Below, piece by piece: positions 1 through 11,159 of a stretch of DNA of 64,000 nucleotides; within the stretch, counting starts at the first letter, position 1, and every line of letters starts with the position of its first letter. The notes below the pieces were generated by a model. The model was not told the origin of the DNA. It saw only the letters and a program-made list of their open reading frames with translations, and did not search any database. The stretch spans positions 36,188,297 through 36,252,296 of the forward strand of contig OY294068.1 in NCBI GenBank assembly GCA_958510875.1, read 5' to 3'. The stretch is from Endomychus coccineus (Eukaryota; Arthropoda; Insecta; Coleoptera; Endomychidae). A program made the position numbers and the translations under genes.

Positions 1-1104
1 CGAACACATTTCATAAATGTCTGCGAGAGACTAACATACAAAGAGTTCTATCCTCTTTGCTAACAGACGAGACCATCTCAAGTGTTCATTTAAGCGCCAG
101 ATGTCATAATTTATTAGGTGATAAAAGAAGGTCTCTGGCCTGTGAGAAATACTTTAGACAATTCTACCTAAAGTAAACTTTTACATTATAAGGACGTAAG
201 TAGGAATTTGCAAGAATATTAATTAATTAAATTAGTATAAATATGACTTAGTGTTTGAACGTCACTCCTATGATTAACAGACTTGGAGTCACGTTTTATA
301 TGAATCATCTCCAGAATAGATCTTTTATAATAATTGGTTTCCTTAGTTAAAATATTAACATTCTTGTAATCAAATTGATGGTTATAATCAAAGCAATGTT
401 TAGCAAGCGCGGTGGAATTTTCTAAGTTTTTGTTTCTTGTGCTATACTTATGGCCATACATTCTTTTTTGTAAATATTGTTTAGAGATACCAGTATAGGT
501 CCCATCACAATCTAAACAATTTAATTTGTATACTGTGTGGGTTTGTTTATCTTTAGGAATTACAGGTTTTAGATTTGAGAAATATTTCCCAACACAGTTA
601 GTAGGTTTATGCGCTACGTTTATATCATATTTTTTCAAACATTTCTTAATTTTCTCTGAGGTCTCCGGAATGTATGGTAAAGTTATATAATTGTCTGAAT
701 TACCTTTTACGTTATTTTTATATGACGCTCCATTATAAATTTTGTTTATTCTCTCTTTAATAATAGGATTGAAAAAAGTTTTTGGGTAGCCATTCAATTC
801 CAGTGTATTACGAACAATTTTTAGATTTTTGGGACGGTCCTCTGGGTGGGACAATTTAACCGCGCGGTCTGTAAGACTGTTTATGACGCTTTTTTTATAA
901 CAAGTTGGTGCAACGGAATTGAAGTGAAGATAGCGTTGAGACCAAACTTCTTTAGTAAACCACGAAGTTTTTATTTCTCCATCTGCATCATGCCTAATAT
1001 TCATATCTAAGAAATTTATGTTTTTGTTAACTTCTATTTCACAGGTAAATTGAAGTTTACAGTGGAAATTGTTAAATTTATTAATCACGTACTGAATTTT
1101 GTCA
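1..1104 (-). mobile_element. Penelope-like element, left copy, 5'-truncated
   Basis: Minus-strand PLE fragment holding the end of the reverse transcriptase, a GIY-YIG endonuclease and about 218 bp of 3' non-coding DNA before the window ends. The ribozyme-bearing 3' end seen in the right-hand copy would lie outside the window. The copy is cut at the palindrome junction, just downstream of where the RT catalytic motif would be. It is the mirror image of 1131-2234. Confidence 0.85.
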
Positions 1105-1136
1105 GATGATTGCCTTATGTGTGTTCCCAATGACAA
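219..1136 (-). pseudogene. PLE RT thumb plus GIY-YIG endonuclease, 5'-truncated (left copy)
   Basis: Open frame of 305 codons. Residues from about 12 onward are the C-terminal part of a Penelope-type reverse transcriptase: NFLDMNI followed by a thumb region with RYLHFNS and SLTDRAVKLSHPE. After a linker comes a GIY-YIG-like nuclease block at about residues 205-285 (VYKLNCLDCDGTYTGIS, then LQKRMYGHK and TALAKHCF). PLE proteins normally have a full RT palm and fingers before this, roughly 500 more residues, so this is a dead fragment. The first 11 residues are an artefact of reading the palindrome spacer on the wrong strand. No start codon context is meaningful here. Confidence 0.85.
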
Positions 1137-2016
1137 AATTCAGTACGTGATTAATAAATTTAACAATTTCCACTGTAAACTTCAATTTACCTGTGAAATA
1201 GAAGTTAACAAAAACATAAATTTCTTAGATATGAATATTAGGCATGATGCAGATGGAGAAATAAAAACTTCGTGGTTTACTAAAGAAGTTTGGTCTCAAC
1301 GCTATCTTCACTTCAATTCCGTTGCACCAACTTGTTATAAAAAAAGCGTCATAAACAGTCTTACAGACCGCGCGGTTAAATTGTCCCACCCAGAGGACCG
1401 TCCCAAAAATCTAAAAATTGTTCGTAATACACTGGAATTGAATGGCTACCCAAAAACTTTTTTCAATCCTATTATTAAAGAGAGAATAAACAAAATTTAT
1501 AATGGAGCGTCATATAAAAATAACGTAAAAGGTAATTCAGACAATTATATAACTTTACCATACATTCCGGAGACCTCAGAGAAAATTAAGAAATGTTTGA
1601 AAAAGTATGATATAAACGTAGCGCATAAACCTACTAACTGTGTTGGGAAATATTTCTCAAATCTAAAACCTGTAATTCCTAAAGATAAACAAACCCACAC
1701 AGTATACAAATTAAATTGTTTAGATTGTGATGGGACCTATACTGGTATCTCTAAACAATATTTACAAAAAAGAATGTATGGCCATAAGTATAGCACAAGA
1801 AACAAAAACTTAGAAAATTCCACCGCGCTTGCTAAACATTGCTTTGATTATAACCATCAATTTGATTACAAGAATGTTAATATTTTAACTAAGGAAACCA
1901 ATTATTATAAAAGATCTATTCTGGAGATGATTCATATAAAACGTGACTCCAAGTCTGTTAATCATAGGAGTGACGTTCAAACACTAAGTCATATTTATAC
2001 TAATTTAATTAATTAA
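1099..2016 (+). pseudogene. PLE RT C-terminus plus GIY-YIG endonuclease (right copy)
   Basis: Open frame of 305 codons, identical to the left copy from DKIQYVINKF to the stop. Ahead of that it reads DDCLMCVPN, encoded by the palindrome spacer. This is the expected position of the RT catalytic xDD motif, so the spacer is genuine PLE sequence belonging to this copy. A stop lies immediately upstream at the junction (TGA at 1093-1095), and the fingers and most of the palm are missing. The GIY-YIG block contains the conserved CxxC-like LNCLDCDGTYTG and a downstream basic helix. The frame has no internal stops, which suggests recent activity of the family. Confidence 0.85.
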
Positions 2017-2510
2017 TATTCTTGCAAATTCCTACTTACGTCCTTATAATGTAAAAGTTTACTTTAGGTAGAATTGTCTAAAGTATTTCTCACAGGCCAG
2101 AGACCTTCTTTTATCACCTAATAAATTATGACATCTGGCGCTTAAATGAACACTTGAGATGGTCTCGTCTGTTAGCAAAGAGGATAGAACTCTTTGTATG
2201 TTAGTCTCTCGCAGACATTTATGAAATGTGTTCGTATTTATTGATGATTCTACTTAATAGTGGATTTTTAATTTTTACGCTGCAACATTGCTGTGTTATA
2301 GTTCCGATTTCATGTCTCCGTTCGTTTCGCGACGTTGGCATTTAAACGAAATTTGTGCGATAAGGACGCTTTGTGTTATTACAGTATTTCTAAGTAATCA
2401 GGTTTTTGTATTAATAAGTCTTCCGATGATGGTCGTGAGACCGAAACGTACGTAAAGACGAGGGTAAAAATAAAAATATATGTGTTAATGTGACCTATTT
2501 CCCGAGAATT
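1105..2510 (+). mobile_element. Penelope-like element, right copy with true 3' end
   Basis: Plus-strand PLE copy. Coding DNA runs to 2016, followed by about 490 bp of 3' region containing a hammerhead ribozyme. The 3' boundary at 2510 is set by comparison with the copies at 22688-23456 and 53966-54179: all three share the final stretch of about 30 bp ending in GAGAATT and diverge right after it. The 5' end is at the palindrome junction. It reads 26 bp further upstream than the left copy. Confidence 0.85.
2417..2459 (+). ncRNA. Hammerhead ribozyme (PLE minimal type I)
   Basis: The order of parts fits a PLE hammerhead. Stem I is GTCTT (2418-2422) paired with AAGAC (2455-2459). The core CCGATGA (2423-2429) follows, then stem II GGTC/GACC (2431-2434 with 2439-2442) closed by a GTGA loop. 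GAAA is at 2443-2446, with a minimal stem III and the cleavage triplet GTA ending at 2454. The core has C at the position that is usually U (CUGAUGA), so activity may be reduced. PLEs are known to carry such ribozymes near their ends, which supports the family assignment. Confidence 0.75.
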
Positions 2511-3215
2511 GTGTATTAATAGTATATTATTTGCACTATTTGTGATTTCAGGTGGTGTATTTTCACTCTCTGATTCTGAATCACTGGAGAAATGCGTGAT
2601 ACTTTTTATATTTCCGAATGGAAACGCGACAGCAATAATTTTGACACTTACTCAAATTTTGCCACTACGATGACAATCAACTGCGTCAAGGCTAATGTTA
2701 TTATTGCTAACCCATAGTCGAAGTATACTGACTATGTTGCTAACCAATGTGAGAATATTATTTTATTACAAGAGAGAAAATATTTTTTTTAATCTCAAGA
2801 GAGAGAATTCCAGCATTCTGTAATCAAATTAGATTTCAGAATTGGAAAATTCTGTGATGATTGTGGAGAAAGGTTATTCTTAATTCCAATTCCTTTTCTC
2901 ATGAAAATCGGCAATGGTTTAAGGTAGTACCCGTAGTGAGAAATTTTGTTTCCAGTTGAACCAAAGATCCTGCTCTGAAATTGGGTTTGGACGCAAACAA
3001 AATAACAAATTATTTAAACCGGTCAACAGCAGTGACGTGCTTAGCAAATCACGGATTAATGAACAACAATTAATCAAAATAACAACACATCTCTACACAA
3101 ATTGAATAAAATCGTATCTACAGGTTGGATAACCAACACCACTCGCCGCAAATTATAGAAAATCTTAGGAAAAGGAGTATCGAAGGATACGAGAGCGAGA
3201 AAACGCGAAAAAAAG
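2511..3215. other. Unassigned AT-rich DNA
   Basis: No coding frame, RNA gene or repeat boundary that I can support. It follows the PLE 3' end directly. Confidence 0.6.
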
Positions 3216-3417
3216 CAAATCATGTTTGTTGCGAGAAACATCTCAAGTCGCCAAAAATGATACCGTCTCGTCAAAAAAATCCAAATCATGTTTGTTGCAA
3301 GAAACGTCTCAAGTCGCCCAAAATGATACCGTCTGGTCAAAATCCAAATCATGTTTGTTGCAATAAACATCTCAATTAGCCACAAAACTGAGAGTCTTGC
3401 CAAATCATGTTCCTCTT
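3216..3417 (+). repeat. Minisatellite, about 63-66 bp unit, three copies plus a partial
   Basis: Units start at 3216, 3282, 3345 and 3401 with the recurring start CAAATCATGTTTGTTGC. The first three are close copies; the last is short and diverged. On the plus strand they lie in an 84-codon open frame (3125-3379), where each unit encodes NHVCC and then HLKSPKMIPS-like text. The frame probably stays open because the units are near multiples of three. I see no protein family in it. Confidence 0.8.
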
Positions 3418-3991
3418 AACTTGACGTCAAATGTATCTAACGAAATGCATTATGAAAATACCAATCAATGTCAAAATTGTACATTTTATATTAAGGTAGC
3501 TCTTCCGCGACAGTGCAGACAAAAAATTTCAGCTCATCACTCACGTTATACATATCAGCGGTATTACGGACTGTACAACATATTTTTCAACTTTACTGTA
3601 CTTCTTACAATACTATATTCCCTATACATACACACATACTATGTAATATTATTTAGTATGGAAATGTACTTACTTTCCTGATTCATCTTACTTATAGTTT
3701 TAACGCGCAGTAAACATAAACACGCTACTGTTGTTATTGTTATTTAATTAAATAAATGATTATGGGTGATCGTATTCGTCATAAAGGAAGATTTATTAGA
3801 AAGGAAGTTCTTGATAGAAGAAGAAAAGTTGCAAACGTTGAAAAAAATATTAAATGATTTGACAACAAATAACGACGAATCTAACCTATGCGAATATTGC
3901 AATAATTGAAAGTTATTTGTCAAGAATGTTTTGCTTTACGCTTGGTTATAATTATATCCTTTAATATATTTTGTATTTAATGTCATGATCT
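3418..3991. other. Unassigned AT-rich DNA
   Basis: One 94-codon frame (3397-3681, plus) has no recognisable domain and a low-complexity hydrophobic tail. I treat it as chance. Nothing else is visible up to the LINE tail. Confidence 0.55.
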
Positions 3992-4010
3992 ATTATAATA
4001 ATAATAATAA
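3992..4010 (-). repeat. LINE 3' tail, (ATT)n
   Basis: Short run of ATA/ATT repeats at the 3' end of the LINE on the minus strand. Such simple-repeat tails are typical of CR1-like LINEs that lack poly(A). Confidence 0.6.
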
Positions 4011-4487
4011 ATCTGTATTTACTTAGATAGAAATTACAATAAAACTAATATAATACTATTAACAAATTCTAAGTAAAATGAGGTACATGGTGCTCATTAA
4101 GATTAAATCTTGTGTGAGCTAAATAGAACAATGAAATAAATTGGTTTTAAATATTTACATAATTAATTTAATGAATTTTCGTTCAATTTAAATTAGTTTA
4201 ATACTCTGAACAAGTAGATAAATCATTAAGAATAGTTTTCCGAACGAGAGTCTATGCGGTTATCAAAATATATACTATTCCCGAACTACTGGGATGCGAT
4301 TTTTAATGTCAATTTCATTGTGGATATGGGATCTAGGTTTCTGAAAGATATATTCTTTTAGTTTTTTGTTTAATAATTTGGTGTTATTTATTCTTTTTAT
4401 TTCTTCTGGTAAGTTTGAAATTATTTTTGGTCCTAGATAATTATAGCTGCGCTGTCCTACTGTTTTATTCAGTGTTGGCGGTAAGTA

Positions 4488-7225
4488 TTAAGTATATCTA
4501 TTTATTGTTTCATATTGGTGTTCGTTGAATTTTAACAAGTGTTTTCTTAGGTTTTGTTTCCGTACTATTTCAAAGTAAAAAAGTTGACGTAGGTCCATTA
4601 TTTTAGTTTCTCTATACAGGTCATCGCTACTATAAGTATTCTTTTTATTATATATAATTTTCAAAGAGCGCTTTTGAAGAACTTCCAGTGCCTTCAAATA
4701 TGATGCGTTAACTCCTCCCCATGATAGGATGCCATATTTCAAATGTGATTCCACTAAGGAACGATATAACATTCGAAGCTGTTTAATGTCGAGTATATCT
4801 TTTAAGTATTCAAATTTATGAACGATGCATCGAAGTTTTTTTATTAATGTGAGTTATATGTGCATTCCATCGTAGGTGAGAGTCTAGAATTATGCCCAGA
4901 TATTTAGTTTGTAATGAACATTGGATTGCAAAATTGTCTATTTTGAGCTCTGTAAATTGCGGTAGATGATTTTTTTGTAAAGCAAATGGTAGTGCTACTG
5001 TCTTATTGAAGTTTATGGTAACTAGTTTATAATCAAACCATGTCTTAATTATATTAAGATCTGCCTCCGCGTCCTGTTTCAAGGTAGTCCATGTATCTCC
5101 TACATATAGAATTGCTGTATCGTCTGCGAAACTGAAAACTACTCCTTTCGTATCAAGTGAGAATATATTGTTAACATAGATGTTGAACAATATTGGACCT
5201 AAAATTGTGCCTTGTGGTATTCCATATTCGGAAGTTTCGTATTCGCTTCTATGTTTATTAATTTCTACACATTGTGATCTATTTGTGAGATAATTTGTCA
5301 TTAATTTGTGTGCGGTATCTCTAAAACCGATATTTTCTAAAGTATCTAACAATTCCTTATGACTGACTGAGTCGAAAGCTTTAGATAAATCTATAAAAAC
5401 ACCTAAAACCTTCTTCTGTTCGTCTAGATTCTTGTAAATTTTATCTGTCAGGAAAAGCATAGCATCTTGTGTAGACATCTTTTAACGGAATCCAAACTGC
5501 CTGGTCGATATAATTTTGTACTTTTCTAGGAATATCGTGATTCTTACTTTTAGTACCTTCTCAACAATCTTTGATATATTAGATATCAGAGATATCGGTC
5601 GATAATTGATAAGTGCTTCTATGTTTCCAGACTTGAAAATTGGTTTAACTATAGATATTTTCAGTGATAATGGAAAATCTCCTGTTTCTAATATTGTATT
5701 AATGATGTGAGTTAACGGAATTGATATTTTATTTTTAATTAATTTTAAAATTTCTGATGTAATGTTGTCTACTCCAGTCGCCTTTTTATTCTTCAGTTCG
5801 TCTATTATTTTCTCAATTTCTTCAGGAGTTGTTGGTTCAAGGTATATAGAATTTGATAACATGTTTTTTTTCTCTTTATATTCCAGAGGTTTATGTATTT
5901 TGTCGGCCATACTTTTATCAATCTTCGTAAAATATTCATTGAACGCATTTGTAATTGATTGGGTTCCTGTAATTATTAAATTATCTTCTTTAATTCTATT
6001 TATATCATCTTTTCTTTTTTTGTTTGAACCACAAATTTTATTCACCGTATTCCATAGATTTTTGTTGGTATTTTGGTTTATCCTTATTTGTGACTGATGA
6101 TAATTCCTTTTTGCATATGTTATCAAGTCTGTCAGTTTATTTCTATAAGTTTTAAATTCCTTTTTAAGTTCTTCATTTTCGTGGTCTTTCTTCATTTGTT
6201 TTGATAATTTGTCCTTGTGATTAATTGATGTTACAATGCCTTGTGTCACCCAAGATTTGCGTTTCGAAATTTTTTCTATAAGTATACGTGGATCTTTTTA
6301 TCAATTCCTGTAGTATGTTGATTAATGAATCGACCTTGTCTTTAGCGTTTGTTAGACTCATTGTTTCTGTCCAGTTTATTTTATTAATTTCGGTTTTAAG
6401 TGTTTTTTGGTTAGTTTTTGTATAGGTTACGAATTTTTTATTATTATGGTTCGGGCACCCTGATATTAGTAATTGACAACAGACAATGTAGTGGTCAGTT
6501 ATTGAAGTTTTTATAATTAGTGGCAGCACTAGATCTTCAATGTCTGAGGAGACACTTTTTACGAAAATATGGTCTAAGCACGTTTTGGAGTTGTTGTGCA
6601 CTCTGGTATAATCATTTATTAATGACTGGAAGCCGTATTATCCTGAAATATTCATATAGTTATGCGCAGAGATATAATTTTTCTCCGTCGAAATGTCAAT
6701 GTTTATGTGCCCTATGCAAAATTGATAATCCGAGCTTAGTATTTTGTGTTGTTGGAAATTTTCGAGAGCTTGATTGAACTCGTTGACATTGGTTGATGGG
6801 GGTCTGTACATAGCAATTACATTTATTTTTTTGTGGCATACCTCAATAATGATATCTATTAGTACTAAGTCTCCTATATTGATTAATTGGTGTGTGGTTT
6901 TGAAATTTTCTTTTACGTATATTATTGTGCCGTCGTTTTTGTTTGTGCTGCTTTCACTATAAATTGTATTGTACCCTTCTAATTTATAAAGATTTAGATC
7001 GGGGATGGTGTAGGTTTCTGAAAGTACTATACAGTCAAAAGAAATTTCAACCTGTTCCAAGAATATTTTTAATTCGTCGAAGTTCTTATTTAAGCTCCGG
7101 ATATTATTGTGCAATATTTTAAAATTTTGTTGACTTGCGTTAATTTCTAAAACTGCTTTGCATTCGATTGCATTGCGTACGTTTTCAGTTTTTATTATAG
7201 GTACAGTAAAATCCCTTAAGTCCAT
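4488..7225 (-). pseudogene. LINE ORF2: endonuclease and reverse transcriptase, broken
   Basis: Starts at ATG 7225 (MDLRDFTV) and spans about 912 codons, a normal ORF2 length. The endonuclease shows NIRSLNKN, LSET, YRPPS and, further on, KTCLDHIFVK and TDH. The usual GDxN motif reads GHIN, so a catalytic Asp is lost. The RT shows KKATGVDNI, NYRPISLISNISKI, DLSKAFDSV, IPQGTILGP and FADDTAILY, then a C-terminal LKYGILSWGG block. Lesions: in-frame stops at 6638-6640 and 5482-5484, and frameshifts near 6250-6290 and near 4840. All other motifs are sound, so the copy died fairly recently. It would cut target DNA and prime reverse transcription if intact. Confidence 0.85.
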
Positions 7226-7572
7226 GGATGTATTACTTAATTATATTATTATAAATTTTACAGTTGTTTATATAAGGTAAATAAGAAAACTGTGATGTGA
7301 TAATTTAAATTGGGAAAGGGATATTTAGACAGGGAGAATCTTCAAGCCAAGGGGCCGATCATGGCGATTCAACACACACACTGGTAGGCCTCGGATAGGT
7401 TACATTAGAGATGACAAAGGAATGTTTTGAAACGTTTGAGATTTCAGGATCATAAGGATTTTGTGTCAGAATTTATTTTATAATAGAATTTTGTCGAAAT
7501 GCTTTTAGTGCTCTAGCTATGTTAGTTTTACTTCTTATTCTTTTGTTTTATTAAATTGTTTTTTTTATTAAG

Positions 7573-8461
7573 TTAATTTTTATTCATTCCTTTTTCACCA
7601 TACGCACATCTCTTCAGGTGAGATCGCGATTTTGGGTCTTTGTTCTGGCTACTGGTGGATGATGTTTGTGTTTTTTTCTTTAAGCTACTCGTTTCTTGCT
7701 CCTTAGGTTTGAGGTTTATATTCTCGAAAACTTCGTCGTCCGAGTCGGTTTCGTTTTGATCAAAATTAAATTCTTTTCGTAAATTCTTCCCTCTTGATAT
7801 TGGATTTGGAGTTGCTGGAGCACTGTTGGGTTCATCTATATTAACTTCAGTTGACTCGATTTTCTCTAGTTTATCGGGACTGTAAATTTCACCATTTACG
7901 AAAATTTTTCCTTTTTTAATATATGCATTTAATTTTTGTGATCGCGCTTTATTCAAATGAGATCTTAATATTTTTTCCCTTTCTAAGTCTGCTTTACATA
8001 AATCATTGTTTATATAAATTTGGGTATTTTCTAGGTTTTGCCGTTTGCTGAAAATTCGTTGTTTAGTCTGGTGTGAAATAAATTGTACTATTATGGGTTT
8101 CTTTGCACCTTTTCCTAATTTATACAGATCGTTAGTATCAGTTACTCTGAGATCAATGTTTAACAATTCATTGAGCTTGTTTATTGTATTTTGAATGAGA
8201 TCTTCTTCTGGTACTTCTAATCCTAAGATTATTATATTATTCTTTTTCAATTGCCGGATTAGGTATATACAAATAATTATTTTCCAGTTCGGTTTGGTTT
8301 GATTCTATAATAGCTACTTTATCGTTTATTTTTTTATTCTCTTTATTTATATCCTGTCGTAATTCTTCTATATCCTTTTTTATTATACTGGTTTGTTTCT
8401 CAATCGTTTTTGTTAGTTTCTCATACAGCTGTTCTACTGGATTTATGCTGTCATATGGCAT
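7573..8461 (-). pseudogene. LINE ORF1: coiled coil plus RRM-like RNA-binding protein
   Basis: The N-terminal 74 codons (8461-8237) form a coiled coil rich in E, K and I. The next frame (8250-7573, 225 codons) starts KKNNIIILGLEVPEED, the typical opening of an RRM-like ORF1 domain. It continues with KPIIVQF, then a basic helix (KILRSHLNKARSQK) and an acidic, Ser-rich tail. The two parts overlap in different frames, so one frameshift near 8240-8250 breaks the gene. No CCHC zinc knuckle is visible, unlike classic jockey ORF1. The product would bind element RNA and self-associate. Confidence 0.75.
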
Positions 8462-8720
8462 GTTATAATATGTACTTTAATTATATGTATGTGAATTAGT
8501 ATTAGGGATAACTTCTTTTTAAAGATCTAATATTCTTATTGTTAATATATTTTCTTTGTATGTTTACGTTTTAAATAGTTAGCTTAGATGAGGTGAGTAT
8601 ATTAAAAATACTTACAGTTTGCGATTCTTTCGAGTTTTTCTTACTCTTAGATTGAAATTATTTATCTGTAGGTTGCCGTTATAAAACACACATCTGCTTC
8701 GCATCACACTTCAACTCGTA

Positions 8721-10779
8721 AATGAATCATTATGAATTAATAAATTGCTGTATAGGACTTATCCTTTCATCCTAATGATTATAAATAATTGTTATTGAAT
8801 AAAAGTTGCCAAGTATTTCCATAAAAAATTTGTATTGGTTCATATTTTCGCTCTCTTCTTTCCGCTCCTATATTTTACTTCTTACAACGTTGTCGTATCG
8901 TTTCCATGCGATTATTCTTATTGGAGGGGATCCACAGAAAATAATCGTCGAAATAAGTTATTTATTTCAGTTGTATTATATTACGATGTGAATAAAATAA
9001 TACAGATTGGCTTAAAATTCGATATTCTCTATCAAAATATCGCTCGTGCATGAATATTTCCTGAGAAAAGTTGTGAAATTTTTTTTAAAACCAATTTTCG
9101 AAGAAAAAAGCATTCAGGCATATCACCAGAAAAAATCCCTTGTCTATCAGGTTCAGGATTTTTTCAGTTACAATGCACTCACGCTTTCATAAGAAATTGG
9201 TTGTGAATAAAAATTTTCAGAAATTTTTAATGCACTGATTTTTCTACTGGAAATCTTCAAAGGTATGGAATCAACAGGAAATTAAGTTGGTTGGTATTTG
9301 GTTCAGTGTTACAATTCACTTATGTATGCGTGGTAATATTGATTTCAACGTCATTAAGGAACAATCTAACTTCTTTTAATACGATAATTTCCTTGAACCA
9401 ATAGAATGAAGTAAAACAACCATAGAACTCCTCTTCTCTTTCCCTAATAGCATCAGAAATGAACAGAAATACTTACGTTGTTCTTGATATTTCCTAAGAG
9501 GTATTCAACTTTCGAACGCAGATATAATTTACAAACTTCATCAATTGGACTTCTAGGTTTCCGAAAAGCTGTTAAACTAATTAATGGAAGGAAATGAATT
9601 CCTCGCTTTGATGAATTTCCATTTCATCTCGCACAATGTCTTCAAGAGAATTTGATGCAATTCGAGCATTAGATATTTCAACTCGACGAAAATGATTCAT
9701 GCTCTCAATTGAAATCAAAAATCAACTCCCTCATTACGATCAATGAAGCATCGCGAATTGCAGATATTCGTTTATTTATTTTAATTAAAATCGGTTTCTG
9801 AGTAGCTTCAGAGTGCACGCACCTGACCTCGGTTTTATCGTTCCGGGGAGATGTTGACTACGCTGAAAAGGAAACAACAATCCTATTGAGAGGTTGCCCT
9901 GGTTCTCTTGAGATGAAATGTTCTGTAATTTTATTATTCCATTGATTCAAAGTACTTCCAGAGATAATGAATATGTCAAGAAAACATTCAATATTGATTT
10001 TGTCTCCTATGTTGATAAGATACAATGGAAATGGGAAAGGTCTCAAATTAAATACTGATTTGTGAAACAAACCATCTAATACTTTATAATGTACTACTGG
10101 ACTAACTTTGGAATGAGTTATAATTGCCTAATTTCATAATAATCACAGTCTATATACTCAACCATAGCCATCTCTACTAGAGGCCAACACTTTGTCCACG
10201 TGACGTTTAGTCATATGACTAACTCAGGTTTATATCGCTTGCAACTAGTTCAATTGATATCAGATAGATCTATGATTATTTAGACAGAATAGAAGTTAAG
10301 AGATTGAGTGAATGTTCATAATGTAACAATTCACAATAGCGAGCTTTCTTAGTGTTGATCGGCCATCTTGATTTTATGAGATACATTGGGTTGTTTCATA
10401 TTGGTACATCTAGAAACTAGCTAGGAAAGATTGTTATTTCCTGTTTTTTCATCAGTTTCCATGACGATATCTTGGTAAGGAAGTTTGATTATTCTCATTT
10501 TGTATCAATTTATCTCACGATGCCTTTCTGTAGTGTATCTAATTGCAATAGTAATTATGTCAATAATCCCGATACTGTTCAATTTTTCCTTCTCCACAAG
10601 ACGATTGCTTGAAAAAAAATGGGGTAAAGAACTTCATAGGGATTCTTTCATACCCAATAAAATTTCGAACATAATGTTGTAAACATTTTGCCGACTGCGG
10701 ATATATTAGAGAAGACAAGGCAAGGAGGAACTTATTATCTGAACACTTTATGAAGATGTGCTCTTCTGAATATGTCAAA
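8721..10779. other. Unassigned AT-rich DNA, about 2 kb
   Basis: Only short frames under 90 codons with no recognisable domain. No tRNA, splice pair or repeat boundary that I can defend. Confidence 0.55.
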
Positions 10780-11148
10780 GCATTGCCAATTTTCCTTCAT
10801 TTCAACAGTCGCTAAAATAGTTGGGAATGGTATCAAAATAAGGATGTGTCATTTTATGAAGAAATGTAATGATCCCAAAATATCAATTTGGTTTCATGGA
10901 AAGAGGATTGTTATAACAACATAAGAAATATATTACAATTCAATAGAAAAAAGAAAAGAAATGCCTTACTGTTTTATTCGATTTGCAAAAGGCATTCGAT
11001 ACAATCTGTCATTAGCAGCTTTTCGATGAAAGGCTTCAGAAATAATGCGTATAAATCGATAGAAAAACAGAAGGCAACAGAGAAGGTATGTAGATGGAAT
11101 CCATAGTGAACTGCAAATCATAGAATTCGGTTTGCCACAAAGTACAAC

Positions 11149-11159
11149 CTTAGGACCGA
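11149..11159. repeat. Target-site duplication, left (CTTAGGACCGA)
   Basis: Identical to 12604-12614. It encodes part of the RT LGP motif of the host LINE. Confidence 0.85.

Larger units (their letters stand above)
1..2234. repeat. Giant inverted repeat, 1,104 bp arms, 26 bp spacer
   Basis: Bases 1-1104 are the reverse complement of 1131-2234, with a spacer at 1105-1130. Every stretch I compared by eye matched, and the two encoded reading frames are identical over their shared part. The left arm runs into the window edge, so the repeat may be longer. Each arm carries the same 3' part of a Penelope-like element, arranged head to head so that both read outward. Such a near-perfect palindrome with a short spacer is either very recent, maintained by gene conversion, or an assembly or library inversion artefact. 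Confidence 0.95.
3992..8720 (-). mobile_element. Near-full-length two-ORF LINE, CR1/jockey group, inactive
   Basis: Minus-strand non-LTR retrotransposon. From its 5' end it has a GC-richer leader of about 260 bp (8462-8720), ORF1 (8461-7573), a 347 bp gap (7572-7226), ORF2 (7225-4488), a 3' UTR (4487-4011) and a short ATT-repeat tail (4010-3992). ORF1 is coiled coil plus an RRM-like domain. ORF2 is an apurinic-type endonuclease plus reverse transcriptase with no RNase H. This plan fits the CR1/jockey group; I cannot assign the clade. The 5' end is approximate, and I found no convincing target-site duplication. Confidence 0.85.

Noticed and set aside
1..2234. Palindrome as a TIR DNA transposon
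   Set aside because: The arms encode the end of a PLE RT and a GIY-YIG nuclease, with no transposase between them.
3074..3403. 109-codon minus frame with repeated TNMIWI...RRYHF text
   Set aside because: It is the opposite-strand shadow of the minisatellite; the repetition comes from the DNA repeat.
5762..6097. 111-codon hydrophobic plus frame
   Set aside because: Lies antisense to LINE ORF2 and mirrors its A-rich coding strand; no independent evidence.
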